A stretch of 64,000 nt of DNA from Mesorhizobium zhangyense (lineage in GTDB: Bacteria > Pseudomonadota > Alphaproteobacteria > Rhizobiales > Rhizobiaceae). Numbering within the stretch: the stretch's first letter is position 1; each line of letters opens with the position of its first letter. A program made the translations under genes and the position numbers. Below, piece after piece: positions 1 to 9,229 of this stretch. The stretch is from NCBI RefSeq assembly GCF_011045115.1, contig NZ_JAAKZG010000004.1, positions 248,001-312,000 of the forward strand, read 5' to 3'. A model generated the notes under the pieces. It worked only from the letters and a program-made list of their open reading frames with translations, was not told where the DNA came from and ran no database searches.

Positions 1-1023
1 CGCCTCGGCTTCCCCGGCGTGTTGCTGCCCACAGGCCAGAGCTGCGAGGATTCCTGGATAACCGCGACTGGCCTCGCCGCCCATACCGAGCGGCTGAAAT
101 ATCTGGTCGCGCTGCGTCCGGGCGTGGTCTCGCCCGTCTTCGCCGCGCGCCAGACGGCAGCGCTGGACCGTCTCAGCAATGGGCGTTTGCTCCTCAACGT
201 CGTGGTCGGCGGCAATCCGACCGAACTGGCCGGCGACGGCGTCTTCCTGCCGCATGACGAGCGCTATGCGCAGGCGGATGAATTCCTGAAGATATGGCGT
301 GCTCTGGTCTCCGGCGAGCAGGTCAATTTCGATGGCAAATATTATCGCGTCGAGAACGGCCGCCTCGACCTCCTGCCGGTTCAAGAGCGGCCGCCGCTCT
401 ATTTCGGCGGCTCTTCCGACGCCGGTCAGGATCTGGCAGCCGAACAGGTCGATATGTATCTGACCTGGGGCGAACCGCCGGCGCTTGTCGCGGAAAAGAT
501 CGCAAGCGCGCGTCGCAAGGCAGCGCTGAAAGGGCGCAAGCTTCGTTTCGGCATCCGTCTGCATTTCATTGTCCGTGAAACCGAGGAAGAGGCGTGGGCG
601 GCGGCCGATCGCCTGATCAGCCGCATTACCGATGCTCAGATCGAGAACGCGCAGGCGAGGTTCCTGAAGGAAATGGACTCCGTCGGGCAGCGGCGCATGG
701 CCGAACTGCATGGTGGCAGGCGCGACCGCCTGCTTGTCGGCCCAAATCTCTGGGCAGGCGTCGGGCTCGTGCGCGGTGGCGCCGGCACGGCACTCGTCGG
801 TACGCCCGATCAGGTTGCCGACCGCATCCGCGAATACCAGGATATCGGTATCGATACGGTCATCGGCTCCGGCTATCCGCATCTCGAGGAGGCCTATCGC
901 GTCGCCGAACTGCTGTTCCCGAAATTCGGCATCGGTTCTCGCCGCATCAAGCCACGGGAAGACATCGCCAACGAGTTTTCGGTCGGCTTCCACGGCGCGG
1001 AACGCCTGCAGGCCTCCTCATGA
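1..1023 (+). CDS. ssuD: FMNH2-dependent alkanesulfonate monooxygenase SsuD (5' end cut by window)
   Basis: SsuD splits C2-C10 alkanesulfonates into aldehyde and sulfite using reduced FMN supplied by a reductase, giving the cell sulfur when sulfate is scarce. The frame is open from base 1, so roughly the first 40 residues lie outside the window. The visible part follows the E. coli SsuD sequence almost throughout, including the [10 protein letters not shown] stretch, [37 protein letters not shown], the [11 protein letters not shown] segment and the [19 protein letters not shown] loop. It is a luciferase-type TIM barrel and should be cytosolic. The stop overlaps the ssuC start (ATGA), so the genes are translationally coupled. 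Confidence in the family is high; the true start cannot be seen. Confidence 0.95.
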   Translation, partial: RLGFPGVLLPTGQSCEDSWITATGLAAHTERLKYLVALRPGVVSPVFAARQTAALDRLSNGRLLLNVVVGGNPTELAGDGVFLPHDERYAQADEFLKIWRALVSGEQVNFDGKYYRVENGRLDLLPVQERPPLYFGGSSDAGQDLAAEQVDMYLTWGEPPALVAEKIASARRKAALKGRKLRFGIRLHFIVRETEEEAWAAADRLISRITDAQIENAQARFLKEMDSVGQRRMAELHGGRRDRLLVGPNLWAGVGLVRGGAGTALVGTPDQVADRIREYQDIGIDTVIGSGYPHLEEAYRVAELLFPKFGIGSRRIKPREDIANEFSVGFHGAERLQASS

Positions 1024-1799
1024 GAAAGACACTCGCCAATATCGGCCACGAAAGCGCCGGCTGGATTCTGCCCGCAGTCATTCTGGTGGTCTGGGAACTG
1101 GCTTCGCGGGCGGGGCTCATCGCAACCAATGTCCTGCCAGCACCCAGCGCGGTAGCAGAAGCCTTCTGGCGGTTGCTCAAATCGGGAGAGCTTCTCGAAA
1201 ATATCTGGGTTAGCACTGCTCGAGCCCTGAGTGGCTTTGTCGTCGGCGGTGCGATCGGCTTTGCGCTCGGGCTTGCCAACGGTCTTTCAGCACTCAGCCG
1301 CGGGCTGACCGACACGACGCTGCAGATGATCCGCAACATACCGCATCTGGCGCTGATCCCGCTGGTAATCCTGTGGTTCGGCATCGACGAGGAGGCAAAG
1401 CTGTTTCTCGTCGCCCTCGGCGTCTTCTTCCCAATCTATGTAAACACGCTGCTCGGCATCCAGACCGTCGATCCGCAGCTTGTCGAAATGGGCCGCATCT
1501 ATGGCATGTCGCGCACGCAGCTTTTCCTGCGTGTCATCCTGCCGGGAGCGCTACCGGCGATCTTTGTCGGATTGCGCTATGCGCTCGGCATCATGTGGCT
1601 GACGCTGATCGTGGCGGAAACGATCTCGGCCTCGTCCGGTCTTGGCTACATGGCCATGCAGGCGCGTGAATTCCTGCTGATCGATGTCGTCGTGCTTTCG
1701 ATCCTGATCTACGCCCTTCTCGGCAAGCTCGCGGACAGTCTTGCACGCTTGCTGGAACGGCTTTCACTGCAATGGCATCCCGCCTTCCAGAGAGCGTGA
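1020..1799 (+). CDS. ssuC: Aliphatic sulfonate ABC transporter permease SsuC
   Basis: Inner-membrane permease of the sulfonate importer, 259 residues (E. coli SsuC is about the same size). It shows the hydrophobic segments and the cytoplasmic EAA-type loop ([22 protein letters not shown]) that contacts the SsuB ATPase. I chose the ATG at 1020, overlapping the ssuD stop, because the frame upstream reads only arginine-rich shadow sequence. With ssuD in front and ssuB behind it forms the usual ssuDCB order; any ssuA or ssuE must lie left of the window. Confidence 0.93.
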   Translation: MRKTLANIGHESAGWILPAVILVVWELASRAGLIATNVLPAPSAVAEAFWRLLKSGELLENIWVSTARALSGFVVGGAIGFALGLANGLSALSRGLTDTTLQMIRNIPHLALIPLVILWFGIDEEAKLFLVALGVFFPIYVNTLLGIQTVDPQLVEMGRIYGMSRTQLFLRVILPGALPAIFVGLRYALGIMWLTLIVAETISASSGLGYMAMQAREFLLIDVVVLSILIYALLGKLADSLARLLERLSLQWHPAFQRA

Positions 1800-1808
1800 G
1801 GTGAGACA

Positions 1809-2615
1809 ATGACCGCAGCAACGATCACGGCCCGCCGCGCTTTCAAAAGTGTCCCGCTGGAACGCGCGCCACGCCGACCGCAAACACCGGTCGCCTTCTC
1901 GTTCAGGAATGTCGGCAAGAAGTTTGGCGACAAGACGGTTCTCGAAGGCATCGATCTCGAGGTTCGCGAGGGTCAGTTTCTGGCCGTCATCGGCAAGAGT
2001 GGCTGCGGCAAGAGCACGTTGCTCCGGCTGCTCGCCGGGCTGGATCGTCCGACCTCCGGCCAGTTGGCCCACGATGCAGGCAAGACCGATCACAGCCGTA
2101 CGCGCATCATGTTCCAGGAACCGAGGCTGTTGCCCTGGGCGCGCGTAGTGGACAATGTCGCGGTCGGCTTGACCGGTATTGCCAAGGGCAGGCAGGCACG
2201 CGATCGCTCGCTGGAGATTCTAAGGGAGGTTGGCCTCGCCGATCGCGCCGGCGAATGGCCATCGGTTCTGTCAGGCGGCCAGAAGCAGCGCGTGGCGCTG
2301 GCTCGGGCTCTCGTCGGGCAGCCACTCATCCTGGCGCTCGACGAGCCACTGGGTGCGCTCGATGCTCTCACCCGCATCGAGATGCAGCAACTGCTGGAAC
2401 GCATCTGGCTCAGCCAGAAATTTACCGCCGTTCTGGTCACGCATGATGTCGCCGAGGCAGTGGCGCTGGCTGATCGTGTGGTGGTCATAGACGAGGGCAG
2501 AATCGTGCTTGATCTCGACATCCCTCTGCCAAGGCCGCGTCGCCACGGCACCTCCGAACTCGCCCGCCTCGAAGGTCTGATCCTCGACCGCCTGTTCAAC
2601 GGCGAAGCCAGGTAG
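1809..2615 (+). CDS. ssuB: Aliphatic sulfonate ABC transporter ATP-binding protein SsuB
   Basis: ATPase that powers sulfonate import, 268 residues. Walker [10 protein letters not shown] is at residues 62-70, the LSGGQKQR signature near 154-161 and Walker B LILALDEP near 173-180, followed by the switch histidine in VTHDVAEA. The first 28 residues precede the ABC domain and are basic, as in other SsuB proteins. The start has a GGTGAG ribosome binding site nine bases after ssuC ends. It is the last gene of the ssu unit, and the next gene converges on it with only 14 bases between. Confidence 0.93.
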   Translation: MTAATITARRAFKSVPLERAPRRPQTPVAFSFRNVGKKFGDKTVLEGIDLEVREGQFLAVIGKSGCGKSTLLRLLAGLDRPTSGQLAHDAGKTDHSRTRIMFQEPRLLPWARVVDNVAVGLTGIAKGRQARDRSLEILREVGLADRAGEWPSVLSGGQKQRVALARALVGQPLILALDEPLGALDALTRIEMQQLLERIWLSQKFTAVLVTHDVAEAVALADRVVVIDEGRIVLDLDIPLPRPRRHGTSELARLEGLILDRLFNGEAR

Positions 2616-2629
2616 GACTACGCCTAGCC

Positions 2630-4435
2630 CTACTGCACCTGCACGAAATGACCCGCTGAAACCTCGTCGTATTTGCGTACCGGCGCTACGAAATCCGGCG
2701 CGCGCACCGGGCTCCTGATTTCATCGTTGGAAATGCGCCGGATCTGCCGCCGCGCGGGATCGGGCACCGGAACAGCTTCCATCAGCTTTTTCGTATAGGG
2801 ATGCTGCGGATTCTCGAACACCGAGGCACGCGAGCCGATCTCCACGATCTCGCCCAGATACATCACCGCGACGCGATGGCTGATGCGCTCCACCACGGCC
2901 ATGTCATGCGAGATGAAGAGATAGGCAAGCTTGAAGCGCTCCTGAAGATCGAGCATCAGGTTGATGACCTGCGCCTTCACCGAAACGTCGAGCGCGGAGA
3001 CGGATTCGTCGGCGACGATGAATCTCGGCTCCAGGGCGAGCGCCCGCGCGATGCAGACCCGCTGGCGCTGGCCGCCCGAAAACTCGTGCGGAAAGCGATC
3101 GGCCATGCTCGGTGACAGGCCAACGCGGGTGAGAAGATCGGCCACGCGCTTGCGGACTTCGCCTCGCGCGGCAAGGCCGTGGGTGACGATCGGCTCGGCA
3201 ATCGCCTCGCCCACACGCATGCGCGGATTGAGGCTTTCGAACGGGTCCTGAAAGATCATCTGCATATGCTTGCGGATGTCCAGCAGCGATGATTTTCCGG
3301 CGTGGCGCACATCCTTGCCGCCGACGGTGATGGAACCGCTTTTGGCTTCCGTCAGGCGCATGATGGACCGGCCGGTCGTAGACTTGCCGCAACCGGATTC
3401 GCCGACCAATGACAGCGTCTCGCCTTCGCGCAGATCGAAGGAGACGTTCTCCACCGCATGCACCCGGCCCGACACCCGGCCGAAGAAACCGGACTTGATG
3501 TCGAAACGGGTGACGAGGTTCTTCACCTCCAGGATCGGGGTCTTATCATGTTCGACCGTATCGGCGGTGTCTGCCACGGATGCAGCCTCGCCCGTCTTCA
3601 TGTCGACGATCGGAAAACGCTTTGGCTGGACCGTGCCGGCCATCGAACCGAGCTTCGGCACGGCCGAAAGAAGTGCCCGCGTATAAGGATGCTTGGCGTG
3701 CTGGAAGATCTCCTGCGTCGTGCCGGTCTCGACCGCTTCGCCGCGATACATGACCACGGTGCGGTCCGAAATTTCAGCCACGACGCCCATGTCATGGGTG
3801 ATGAAGAGGACCGACATGCCCTCCTCTTCCTGCAGCACCTTGATCAGTTCGAGGATCTGCGCCTGGATCGTCACATCGAGCGCGGTCGTCGGCTCGTCGG
3901 CGATCAGAAGCTGCGGGCTGCATGCCAGCGCGATGGCGATGACGACGCGCTGGCGCATGCCGCCGGAGAAACTCAGCGGATATTCGTCCAGGCGCGATCT
4001 GGCGGCCGGAATACGCACCTTGTCGAGAAGCCGGATCGCCTCGGCCCTGGCGGTGGCTTGCGTCATGCCGCGATGGCGCACCAGCACTTCCGTTATCTGC
4101 TTGCCGATTTTCAGAACCGGGTTGAGGCTCGTCATCGGCTCCTGAAAGATCATGCCGATGCGGTTGCCGCGGACTTTCTGCATGTCCTGCTGGGAAATAT
4201 CCAGCAGGTTCTGCCCTCCGAAATTGATCTCTCCCTTGAGACGGGCATTGTTTTCCGACAGGAGCCGCATGATCGACAGCGCGGTCACGCTCTTGCCCGA
4301 ACCGGATTCGCCGACGACGGCAACCGTTTCCTTCGCACCGATGTCGAAGGACACGTCGCGCACGACATCCATCCATTTGCCGTCGACGAGGAAGGACGTG
4401 TTGAGGTTGGAAACAGAAAGAACCGGAGATGTCAT
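2630..4435 (-). CDS. Peptide-type ABC transporter ATPase with two fused ABC domains (DppD-DppF/GsiA type)
   Basis: One 601-residue chain holds two complete oligopeptide-type ATPase halves, so it replaces separate DppD and DppF subunits. The first half has Walker A GESGSGKS, signature SFSGGMRQR and Walker B LLIADEPTTALDV; the second has GESGCGKST, EFSGGQRQR and FIVADESVSALDV. Each half ends with the HPYTRALL/HPYTKKLM region typical of this family. It lies last in an operon that runs from the binding protein at 10780 down to here, and starts three bases after the DppC-like gene. Glutathione-type GsiA has the same architecture, but the neighbouring nucleoside hydrolases argue for a different substrate. 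Confidence 0.92.
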   Translation of the reverse strand: MTSPVLSVSNLNTSFLVDGKWMDVVRDVSFDIGAKETVAVVGESGSGKSVTALSIMRLLSENNARLKGEINFGGQNLLDISQQDMQKVRGNRIGMIFQEPMTSLNPVLKIGKQITEVLVRHRGMTQATARAEAIRLLDKVRIPAARSRLDEYPLSFSGGMRQRVVIAIALACSPQLLIADEPTTALDVTIQAQILELIKVLQEEEGMSVLFITHDMGVVAEISDRTVVMYRGEAVETGTTQEIFQHAKHPYTRALLSAVPKLGSMAGTVQPKRFPIVDMKTGEAASVADTADTVEHDKTPILEVKNLVTRFDIKSGFFGRVSGRVHAVENVSFDLREGETLSLVGESGCGKSTTGRSIMRLTEAKSGSITVGGKDVRHAGKSSLLDIRKHMQMIFQDPFESLNPRMRVGEAIAEPIVTHGLAARGEVRKRVADLLTRVGLSPSMADRFPHEFSGGQRQRVCIARALALEPRFIVADESVSALDVSVKAQVINLMLDLQERFKLAYLFISHDMAVVERISHRVAVMYLGEIVEIGSRASVFENPQHPYTKKLMEAVPVPDPARRQIRRISNDEIRSPVRAPDFVAPVRKYDEVSAGHFVQVQ

Positions 4436-4438
4436 GGC

Positions 4439-5377
4439 TCAGCCCTCCCGCCTGGGGTTGAGGATATCGCGCAGCGCGTCGCCGATCAGGTTGATGCCGA
4501 CGATGAGCAGAAGCAGCGCTAGGCCGGGAAAGAAGCTGATCCAGTAATCGCCCGACAGAAGGTATTCGAAGCCGTTGGAGATCAGCAGGCCCAGCGAGGG
4601 CTCGGTGACCGGCAGCCCGATGCCGAGGAAGGACAGCGTCGCCTCCAGCATGATCGCATAGGCGACGCGCATGGTGGCCACCACGATCAGCGGCGGCAGG
4701 CAGTTGGGCAGAATATGCCTGAACAGGATGCTCCGGTCCGGCAGCGCCATCGAGCGTGCCGCATCGACATAGCTGCGCCGCCGCTCGACCAGCGCCGAGC
4801 CGCGAATGGTGCGGGCATAATAGGCCCACTGCGTGATCACCAGCGCCAGGATGATCTTGTCGACCCCCTGCCCCAGAATGGCGAGGAAGATCAGCGCGAT
4901 CAGGATCGCCGGGAAGCTCAGCTGGATATCGACGATGCGCATCAGGATCGCGTCGGTCTTGCCGCCGGCGTAAGCGCTGAGCAGGCCGAGCGAGGCGCCG
5001 ATCACCAGTGCGATGGCCGCACTCGATATGCCGACGATGATGGAGGTGCGCAGGCCGTAGAGGATGGCGCTGAACAGGTCGCGGCCCTGGTCATCGGTGC
5101 CGATCAGGTAGTACAGGCCGCTCATGCTTTCCGAGCCCGGCGGCAGGCGGTTGTCCATGATATCGAGCTGCGCCAGATCATAAGGGTTCTGCGGCGCGAT
5201 CAGCGGCGCAAACAGCGCGGCCAGCACCAGCAGCGTCACGATGATGATGCCGGTCAGCGCTAGCCTGTCGCGCAACAGAGCGCCCAGTGTGGCGCGGAAC
5301 GGAGAGCGGGATGCCCGTTCCGCGTCAGCGCCGTCTCGCGAATGGACGGAGTTGCCGGGATTCGCGTCGTTGCTCAT
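4439..5377 (-). CDS. Peptide-type ABC transporter permease (DppC-like)
   Basis: Inner-membrane permease of 312 residues. A hydrophilic N-terminus of about 30 residues is followed by the first membrane segment, then the DppC-specific periplasmic part (GTDDQGRDLFSAILYG) and the binding-protein-dependent transport domain with its EAA loop (DAARSMALPDRSILFRHILPN). The start codon overlaps the stop of the upstream permease (ATGA). With the 5377-6351 gene it forms the membrane channel, energised by the double ATPase downstream. Confidence 0.92.
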   Translation of the reverse strand: MSNDANPGNSVHSRDGADAERASRSPFRATLGALLRDRLALTGIIIVTLLVLAALFAPLIAPQNPYDLAQLDIMDNRLPPGSESMSGLYYLIGTDDQGRDLFSAILYGLRTSIIVGISSAAIALVIGASLGLLSAYAGGKTDAILMRIVDIQLSFPAILIALIFLAILGQGVDKIILALVITQWAYYARTIRGSALVERRRSYVDAARSMALPDRSILFRHILPNCLPPLIVVATMRVAYAIMLEATLSFLGIGLPVTEPSLGLLISNGFEYLLSGDYWISFFPGLALLLLIVGINLIGDALRDILNPRREG

Positions 5378-6351
5378 CAGGAATCTCCCTCAAGGCGAAC
5401 ACGCGGATCGACGATCGAATAGAGGATGTCGACGGCGAGGTTGATGATGCTGAACATGACGACGGTGATCATCAGATAGGCGAGGATGACCGGGCGATCG
5501 AGAACGCTGATGGCATCGATGATAAGCTTGCCCATGCCGGGCCATGCAAAGATGGTTTCGGTAACGACGGCAAACGCGATCAGCGATCCAAGCTCCAGAC
5601 CAATGACCGTGATGAGCGGGATCAGTGTGTTCTTCAAAACGTGAACCAGTACGATGCGCGTTTCGGAAAGGCCTTTGGCGCGGGCGAAGCGCACGAAATC
5701 GAGCTGAAGGCATTCCATGACGCCGGCGCGGGTGAGCCTGATGATCAGCGATATCTTGAACAAGGCGAGATTGAACGCCGGCAACGCAAGATGCGAAAGC
5801 CCATCAAGTGTCAGGAAACTCACCGGGACGCCGAAGAGATCGACGGTCTCACCGCGTCCGGACGCCGGCAGCCAACCGAGCTTGACGGAAAACACCAGGA
5901 TCATCACCAGGCCGATCCAGAAGGTCGGCAGGCTGAAGCCGAGGATCGAGAAGGTCATGATCGACTTCGACACCAACGCCTTCGGCTTGAGCCCGGCATA
6001 GACGCCGAGCGGAATGCCGATGACCAGCGCCATTAACAGCGCGACGAAGGCCAGTTCGAGCGTCGCCGGCATCCTTTGCAGGATCAGCGTCAGCGCCGGC
6101 TGGTTGAAGACGAAAGAATTGCCGAGATCGCCGGAAAGAGCGTGGGTGAGGAAGGTCCAGTACTGCTCCCACACCGGTTGATCGAGACCGAAGGACTGGA
6201 TGACTTGCAGCCGCTCGGCCGGGGTAGCCGTCGTGCTGAGCAGAAGATCGACCGGGTTGCCGACCATATAGACGCCGACGAACACCAGCACCGACATCAC
6301 GAGCAATGTCAGGACCGTCTGGAGTGTGCGGCTGAGAAGATAGGACGTCAT
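5377..6351 (-). CDS. Peptide-type ABC transporter permease (DppB-like)
   Basis: Inner-membrane permease, 324 residues from the ATG at 6351. That start has a strong AGAGGTGA ribosome binding site and gives the usual N-terminus MTSYLLSRTLQT leading into the first membrane helix. The open frame extends 27 codons further, but that part overlaps the preceding gene and has no family resemblance. The DppB-type fold shows in FGLDQPVWEQY and in the EAA loop (RFARAKGLSETRIVLVHVLKN). It is coupled to the DppC-like gene by a four-base overlap. Confidence 0.92.
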   Translation of the reverse strand: MTSYLLSRTLQTVLTLLVMSVLVFVGVYMVGNPVDLLLSTTATPAERLQVIQSFGLDQPVWEQYWTFLTHALSGDLGNSFVFNQPALTLILQRMPATLELAFVALLMALVIGIPLGVYAGLKPKALVSKSIMTFSILGFSLPTFWIGLVMILVFSVKLGWLPASGRGETVDLFGVPVSFLTLDGLSHLALPAFNLALFKISLIIRLTRAGVMECLQLDFVRFARAKGLSETRIVLVHVLKNTLIPLITVIGLELGSLIAFAVVTETIFAWPGMGKLIIDAISVLDRPVILAYLMITVVMFSIINLAVDILYSIVDPRVRLEGDS

Positions 6352-6364
6352 CCGCTCACCTCTT

Positions 6365-7315
6365 TCAACGCCCGCGCCCATAGATGCTGAGGCGCTCCTC
6401 CAGCATTTCGAGGAAACGGGCCTCGTCGACACCGTTCATGACCGTGGCATTCATCGGCAGTCCGGTCTTGCCGTAAAAATCGGCATAGGTATAGCCGGCA
6501 GTTTTTCCCGACACCTGCGCGCCGACACTTGCCGCCCTGCCCTCGAATATTTCCGGTTCAAGCAGCCAGGCTATCGTCGTCGCATCGTGAACGGGTCCGC
6601 CCGGCCTGCCGAACCGCTGCATGTCGCTGCGGTCGAAGGTGCGCAGGAGACCGGCAATAGCCGCGCCGGCGGCTCCGGCGTTTTCCCCAATAGCGGCTAT
6701 GTTTTTCTCGGTGATCAGCGCCTGAAACGTCATGTCGAGCGGCATCACCACGACGGGAACGCCGGACGCGTAAACAATCTGCGCGGCGTGCGGATCGGCA
6801 TAGATGTTGTATTCGGCCCATGGCGTCCTGTGGCCAAGGGCTGTGAATGCGCCACCCATCGACACGACCTGCCGAATGCCGCGCGCGACATCGGGATGCT
6901 GCACAAGCGCCAGCGCAAGATTGGTCATCGGGCCGATGGCGCAGATGACGATGGGATCGTTGTCGGCGGCGGCCTGCCGTGTCATGCGGACGAGAAAATC
7001 GACCGCATGCTCTTCCTGCGGGCGGACACTGGCCGGTGGCACTAGCGTATCGCTGAAAGCACCTATGTGAGCGTACTTGCCATACACCTGTTCGCGAACC
7101 AGCGGCCCGGGCGCGCCGGCGTAGATCGGCACGTCAACACATCCCGACAAGGATATGATCTTGCAGGCGTTTGAGACCGTAGCTTCAAGCGGTACATTAC
7201 CTGCAACGACCGAAATGCCCAAAAGTTCGATCTCGGGAGAGGCCAGCGCAAGCAAGATCGCGATGGCGTCGTCTACGCCCGGATCGGTGTCGATGATGAT
7301 GCGATGCGGGCTCAA
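6365..7315 (-). CDS. Nucleoside hydrolase (IunH/Rih family), first of two
   Basis: Hydrolyses the N-glycosidic bond of nucleosides to free base and ribose; 316 residues, the usual length. The calcium-binding DTDPGVDD motif is at residues 9-16, and further conserved parts are the CAIGPMTNLALAL segment and GGPVHDATTIAWLL near the C-terminus. It begins with a TTG that overlaps the stop of the second hydrolase (GAGGAAG ribosome binding site inside that gene). Its place between the peptide-type binding protein and permeases suggests the imported compound is a nucleoside or nucleoside-containing molecule. Base preference cannot be read from the sequence. Confidence 0.9.
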   Translation of the reverse strand: MSPHRIIIDTDPGVDDAIAILLALASPEIELLGISVVAGNVPLEATVSNACKIISLSGCVDVPIYAGAPGPLVREQVYGKYAHIGAFSDTLVPPASVRPQEEHAVDFLVRMTRQAAADNDPIVICAIGPMTNLALALVQHPDVARGIRQVVSMGGAFTALGHRTPWAEYNIYADPHAAQIVYASGVPVVVMPLDMTFQALITEKNIAAIGENAGAAGAAIAGLLRTFDRSDMQRFGRPGGPVHDATTIAWLLEPEIFEGRAASVGAQVSGKTAGYTYADFYGKTGLPMNATVMNGVDEARFLEMLEERLSIYGRGR

Positions 7316-8271
7316 CGCACTTCCTCCAATGCGTAACGCGACAAGCGGTCGAGGAAGAGGTCGTAGACACCCTTAGCATCGACCTTGGTGACAATCTCGA
7401 CATTGGGATTCTTGCCGGACTTGCCATACCAGTCGGCGATGGTCTGGCCCATGCAGAGCTCGCTTTCATGCTCCACGAAAACCCGCGCCGTCTGCGTTTC
7501 GAAGAGCTGCGGCGCCAGCACATAGGCGATGACCAGAGGGTCGTGCAGCGGACCGCCACGCGAGCCGTAGCGGCGCACGTCGTTGCGATCCCAGAAAGCC
7601 ATCATCTCACTGAGCGGCTTGGCGAGGCGGCCGGCGGAGCCGCTGAATTTTTCTGCATGCTCCGGTGTCAGGATGACCTGATGCGTCGCATCGAGCGACA
7701 GTGCAACGATGGGAATATCGGTCGAGAACACGATATGGGCGGCGTGAGGGTCGGCGAGGATGTTGAATTCCGAAGTGATCGTCCGGTTTCCGGCTTCGCG
7801 AAAGGCACCGCCCATCATCACGATACGTTCGATGCCTTCGGCGATGGCCGGCTTCATCCTGAGCGCGACGGCGACATTCGTCAGCGGCCCGAGCGTGCAC
7901 AGCGTGATCTTCCTGCCGCTTTTCGCCGCCGCTTCGCAGCTCTCGATCAGGAAATCAACCGCACTCTTTTCCTCGATCTTCTTGGCTGGCCCGGGCAGAA
8001 CCGTGTTGCCGAGGCCGCTCTCGCCGTGAAACTGGCCGTAGATAGGATCGCGAAACAGCGGGCGGAAACAGCCGGCAAAAATGGGCACGTCCGCTCTGTG
8101 GCCGAGTTCGCAAATCTGGAGCGCATTCCTGACCGTACGCTCAAGCGGCTGGTTGCCGCAAACCGGCGTGATGCCGAGTATTTCAAGCTCCGGCGAAACG
8201 AATGCCGTCAGGATCGCGATCGCGTCGTCGATACCGGGGTCGCAATCAATGATGATCGGAGTCGCCGTCAT
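7312..8271 (-). CDS. Nucleoside hydrolase (IunH/Rih family), second of two
   Basis: Second nucleoside hydrolase, 319 residues, clearly diverged from its neighbour and so not a recent duplicate. The metal site DCDPGIDD is at residues 9-16, with CTLGPLTNVAVAL and RGGPLHDPLVIAYVL later on. Two different hydrolases in tandem could cover different bases (for example purine and pyrimidine), which is inference. It overlaps the first hydrolase by four bases and follows the DapA-like gene in the same operon. Confidence 0.9.
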   Translation of the reverse strand: MTATPIIIDCDPGIDDAIAILTAFVSPELEILGITPVCGNQPLERTVRNALQICELGHRADVPIFAGCFRPLFRDPIYGQFHGESGLGNTVLPGPAKKIEEKSAVDFLIESCEAAAKSGRKITLCTLGPLTNVAVALRMKPAIAEGIERIVMMGGAFREAGNRTITSEFNILADPHAAHIVFSTDIPIVALSLDATHQVILTPEHAEKFSGSAGRLAKPLSEMMAFWDRNDVRRYGSRGGPLHDPLVIAYVLAPQLFETQTARVFVEHESELCMGQTIADWYGKSGKNPNVEIVTKVDAKGVYDLFLDRLSRYALEEVR

Positions 8272-8309
8272 TTTGTCTGTACTTACCTTCGATTGGAGCG
8301 AAACGGGCT

Positions 8310-9194
8310 TTAGAGAGCGCCGACGCTTCGCAGCACCTCGGCCACTTCGGCACGGGCGCTTTCATTCAATGGGGCTTGCGGCGGGAGAGGATCACCCACG
8401 TCGAACCCCTGCAATTCCAGGGCAGCCTTGATGCAGGCGGCGATGGAGTATTTCGCGAAAATCTCGTTGACCCGCCACAGCGGGCGCTGCAACTCCATCG
8501 CCTTGGTCCAGTCGCCGGCGCGCGCCGCCCCGTAGAGCGCCAGACTCTGCTTCGGCACGATGCAGGCAGGCCCCGCCATCCAGCCGACGCCACCGATCAT
8601 CATCACGGCTGCCGGGATGTGGGCGGAAGCGGCAAACACCTCCATCCGGCCGCGCGTGCGCTCGATGATCGACAGGAGCCGTCCGGTATTGGTCGAGGCG
8701 TCCTTGATATAACCGATGTTGTCGACCATGCTCAGCCGTTCGATCACCGGCAGGCTGAGGTCCGAGCGCTGGAACTGCGGATTGGTGTAGAGCACCACCG
8801 GCCTGCCCTTGGCGGCTGAAGCGATCGACCGGAAATAATGCTCGACGCCCTCATCCGAAATCGGGAAATAGGCTTCCAGTATCGCAAGGATGCCATCGAC
8901 GCCGAGATCGACCATTTTCTCGGTCTGCTCCACGGCATCGCGAACCGTCGTCGAGGCAACGCCTGCCACCACCGGAACCCGGCGGCGATTGGCGGCGACC
9001 ACCGTCTCCACAACTTCGAGGCGCTGATCGCGCGACAGATAGGCGAATTCTCCCGTGCTGCCGAGCGGCGTCAGGCCGTGGACGCCACTCCCTACGAGGT
9101 GCTCCACGAGGTCGGACAGCACTTTCACCTTGATCTCGCCGGCCTGATCGACAGGCGAGACGAGATAGGGAAATACACCGCTGAAAGACATCAT
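8310..9194 (-). CDS. DapA/NanA-family class I aldolase-like protein
   Basis: Pyruvate-type class I aldolase or lyase fold (dihydrodipicolinate synthase superfamily), 294 residues. The GSTGE carboxylate-binding motif is at 45-49, the tyrosine of LYTNP near 136 and the Schiff-base lysine of YIKDAS near 164. I start at the ATG at 9194 (or the adjacent one at 9191, better spaced from GAGGG); the upstream extension overlaps the next gene and is not family-like. Members of this family act on sialic acid, keto-sugar acids or aspartate semialdehyde, so the exact reaction is open. It sits between the binding protein and the nucleoside hydrolases and may process the sugar part or a side chain of the imported compound. 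Confidence 0.87.
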   Translation of the reverse strand: MMSFSGVFPYLVSPVDQAGEIKVKVLSDLVEHLVGSGVHGLTPLGSTGEFAYLSRDQRLEVVETVVAANRRRVPVVAGVASTTVRDAVEQTEKMVDLGVDGILAILEAYFPISDEGVEHYFRSIASAAKGRPVVLYTNPQFQRSDLSLPVIERLSMVDNIGYIKDASTNTGRLLSIIERTRGRMEVFAASAHIPAAVMMIGGVGWMAGPACIVPKQSLALYGAARAGDWTKAMELQRPLWRVNEIFAKYSIAACIKAALELQGFDVGDPLPPQAPLNESARAEVAEVLRSVGAL

Positions 9195-9229
9195 GGAGCC
9201 CTCGCGCTTGCCTTGGGAGGACAACCGGT

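Noticed and set aside
594-1019. N-terminal extension of the SsuC frame back to 594
   Set aside because: The extension lies wholly within ssuD and is arginine-rich shadow sequence; the ATG overlapping the ssuD stop gives the normal SsuC length.
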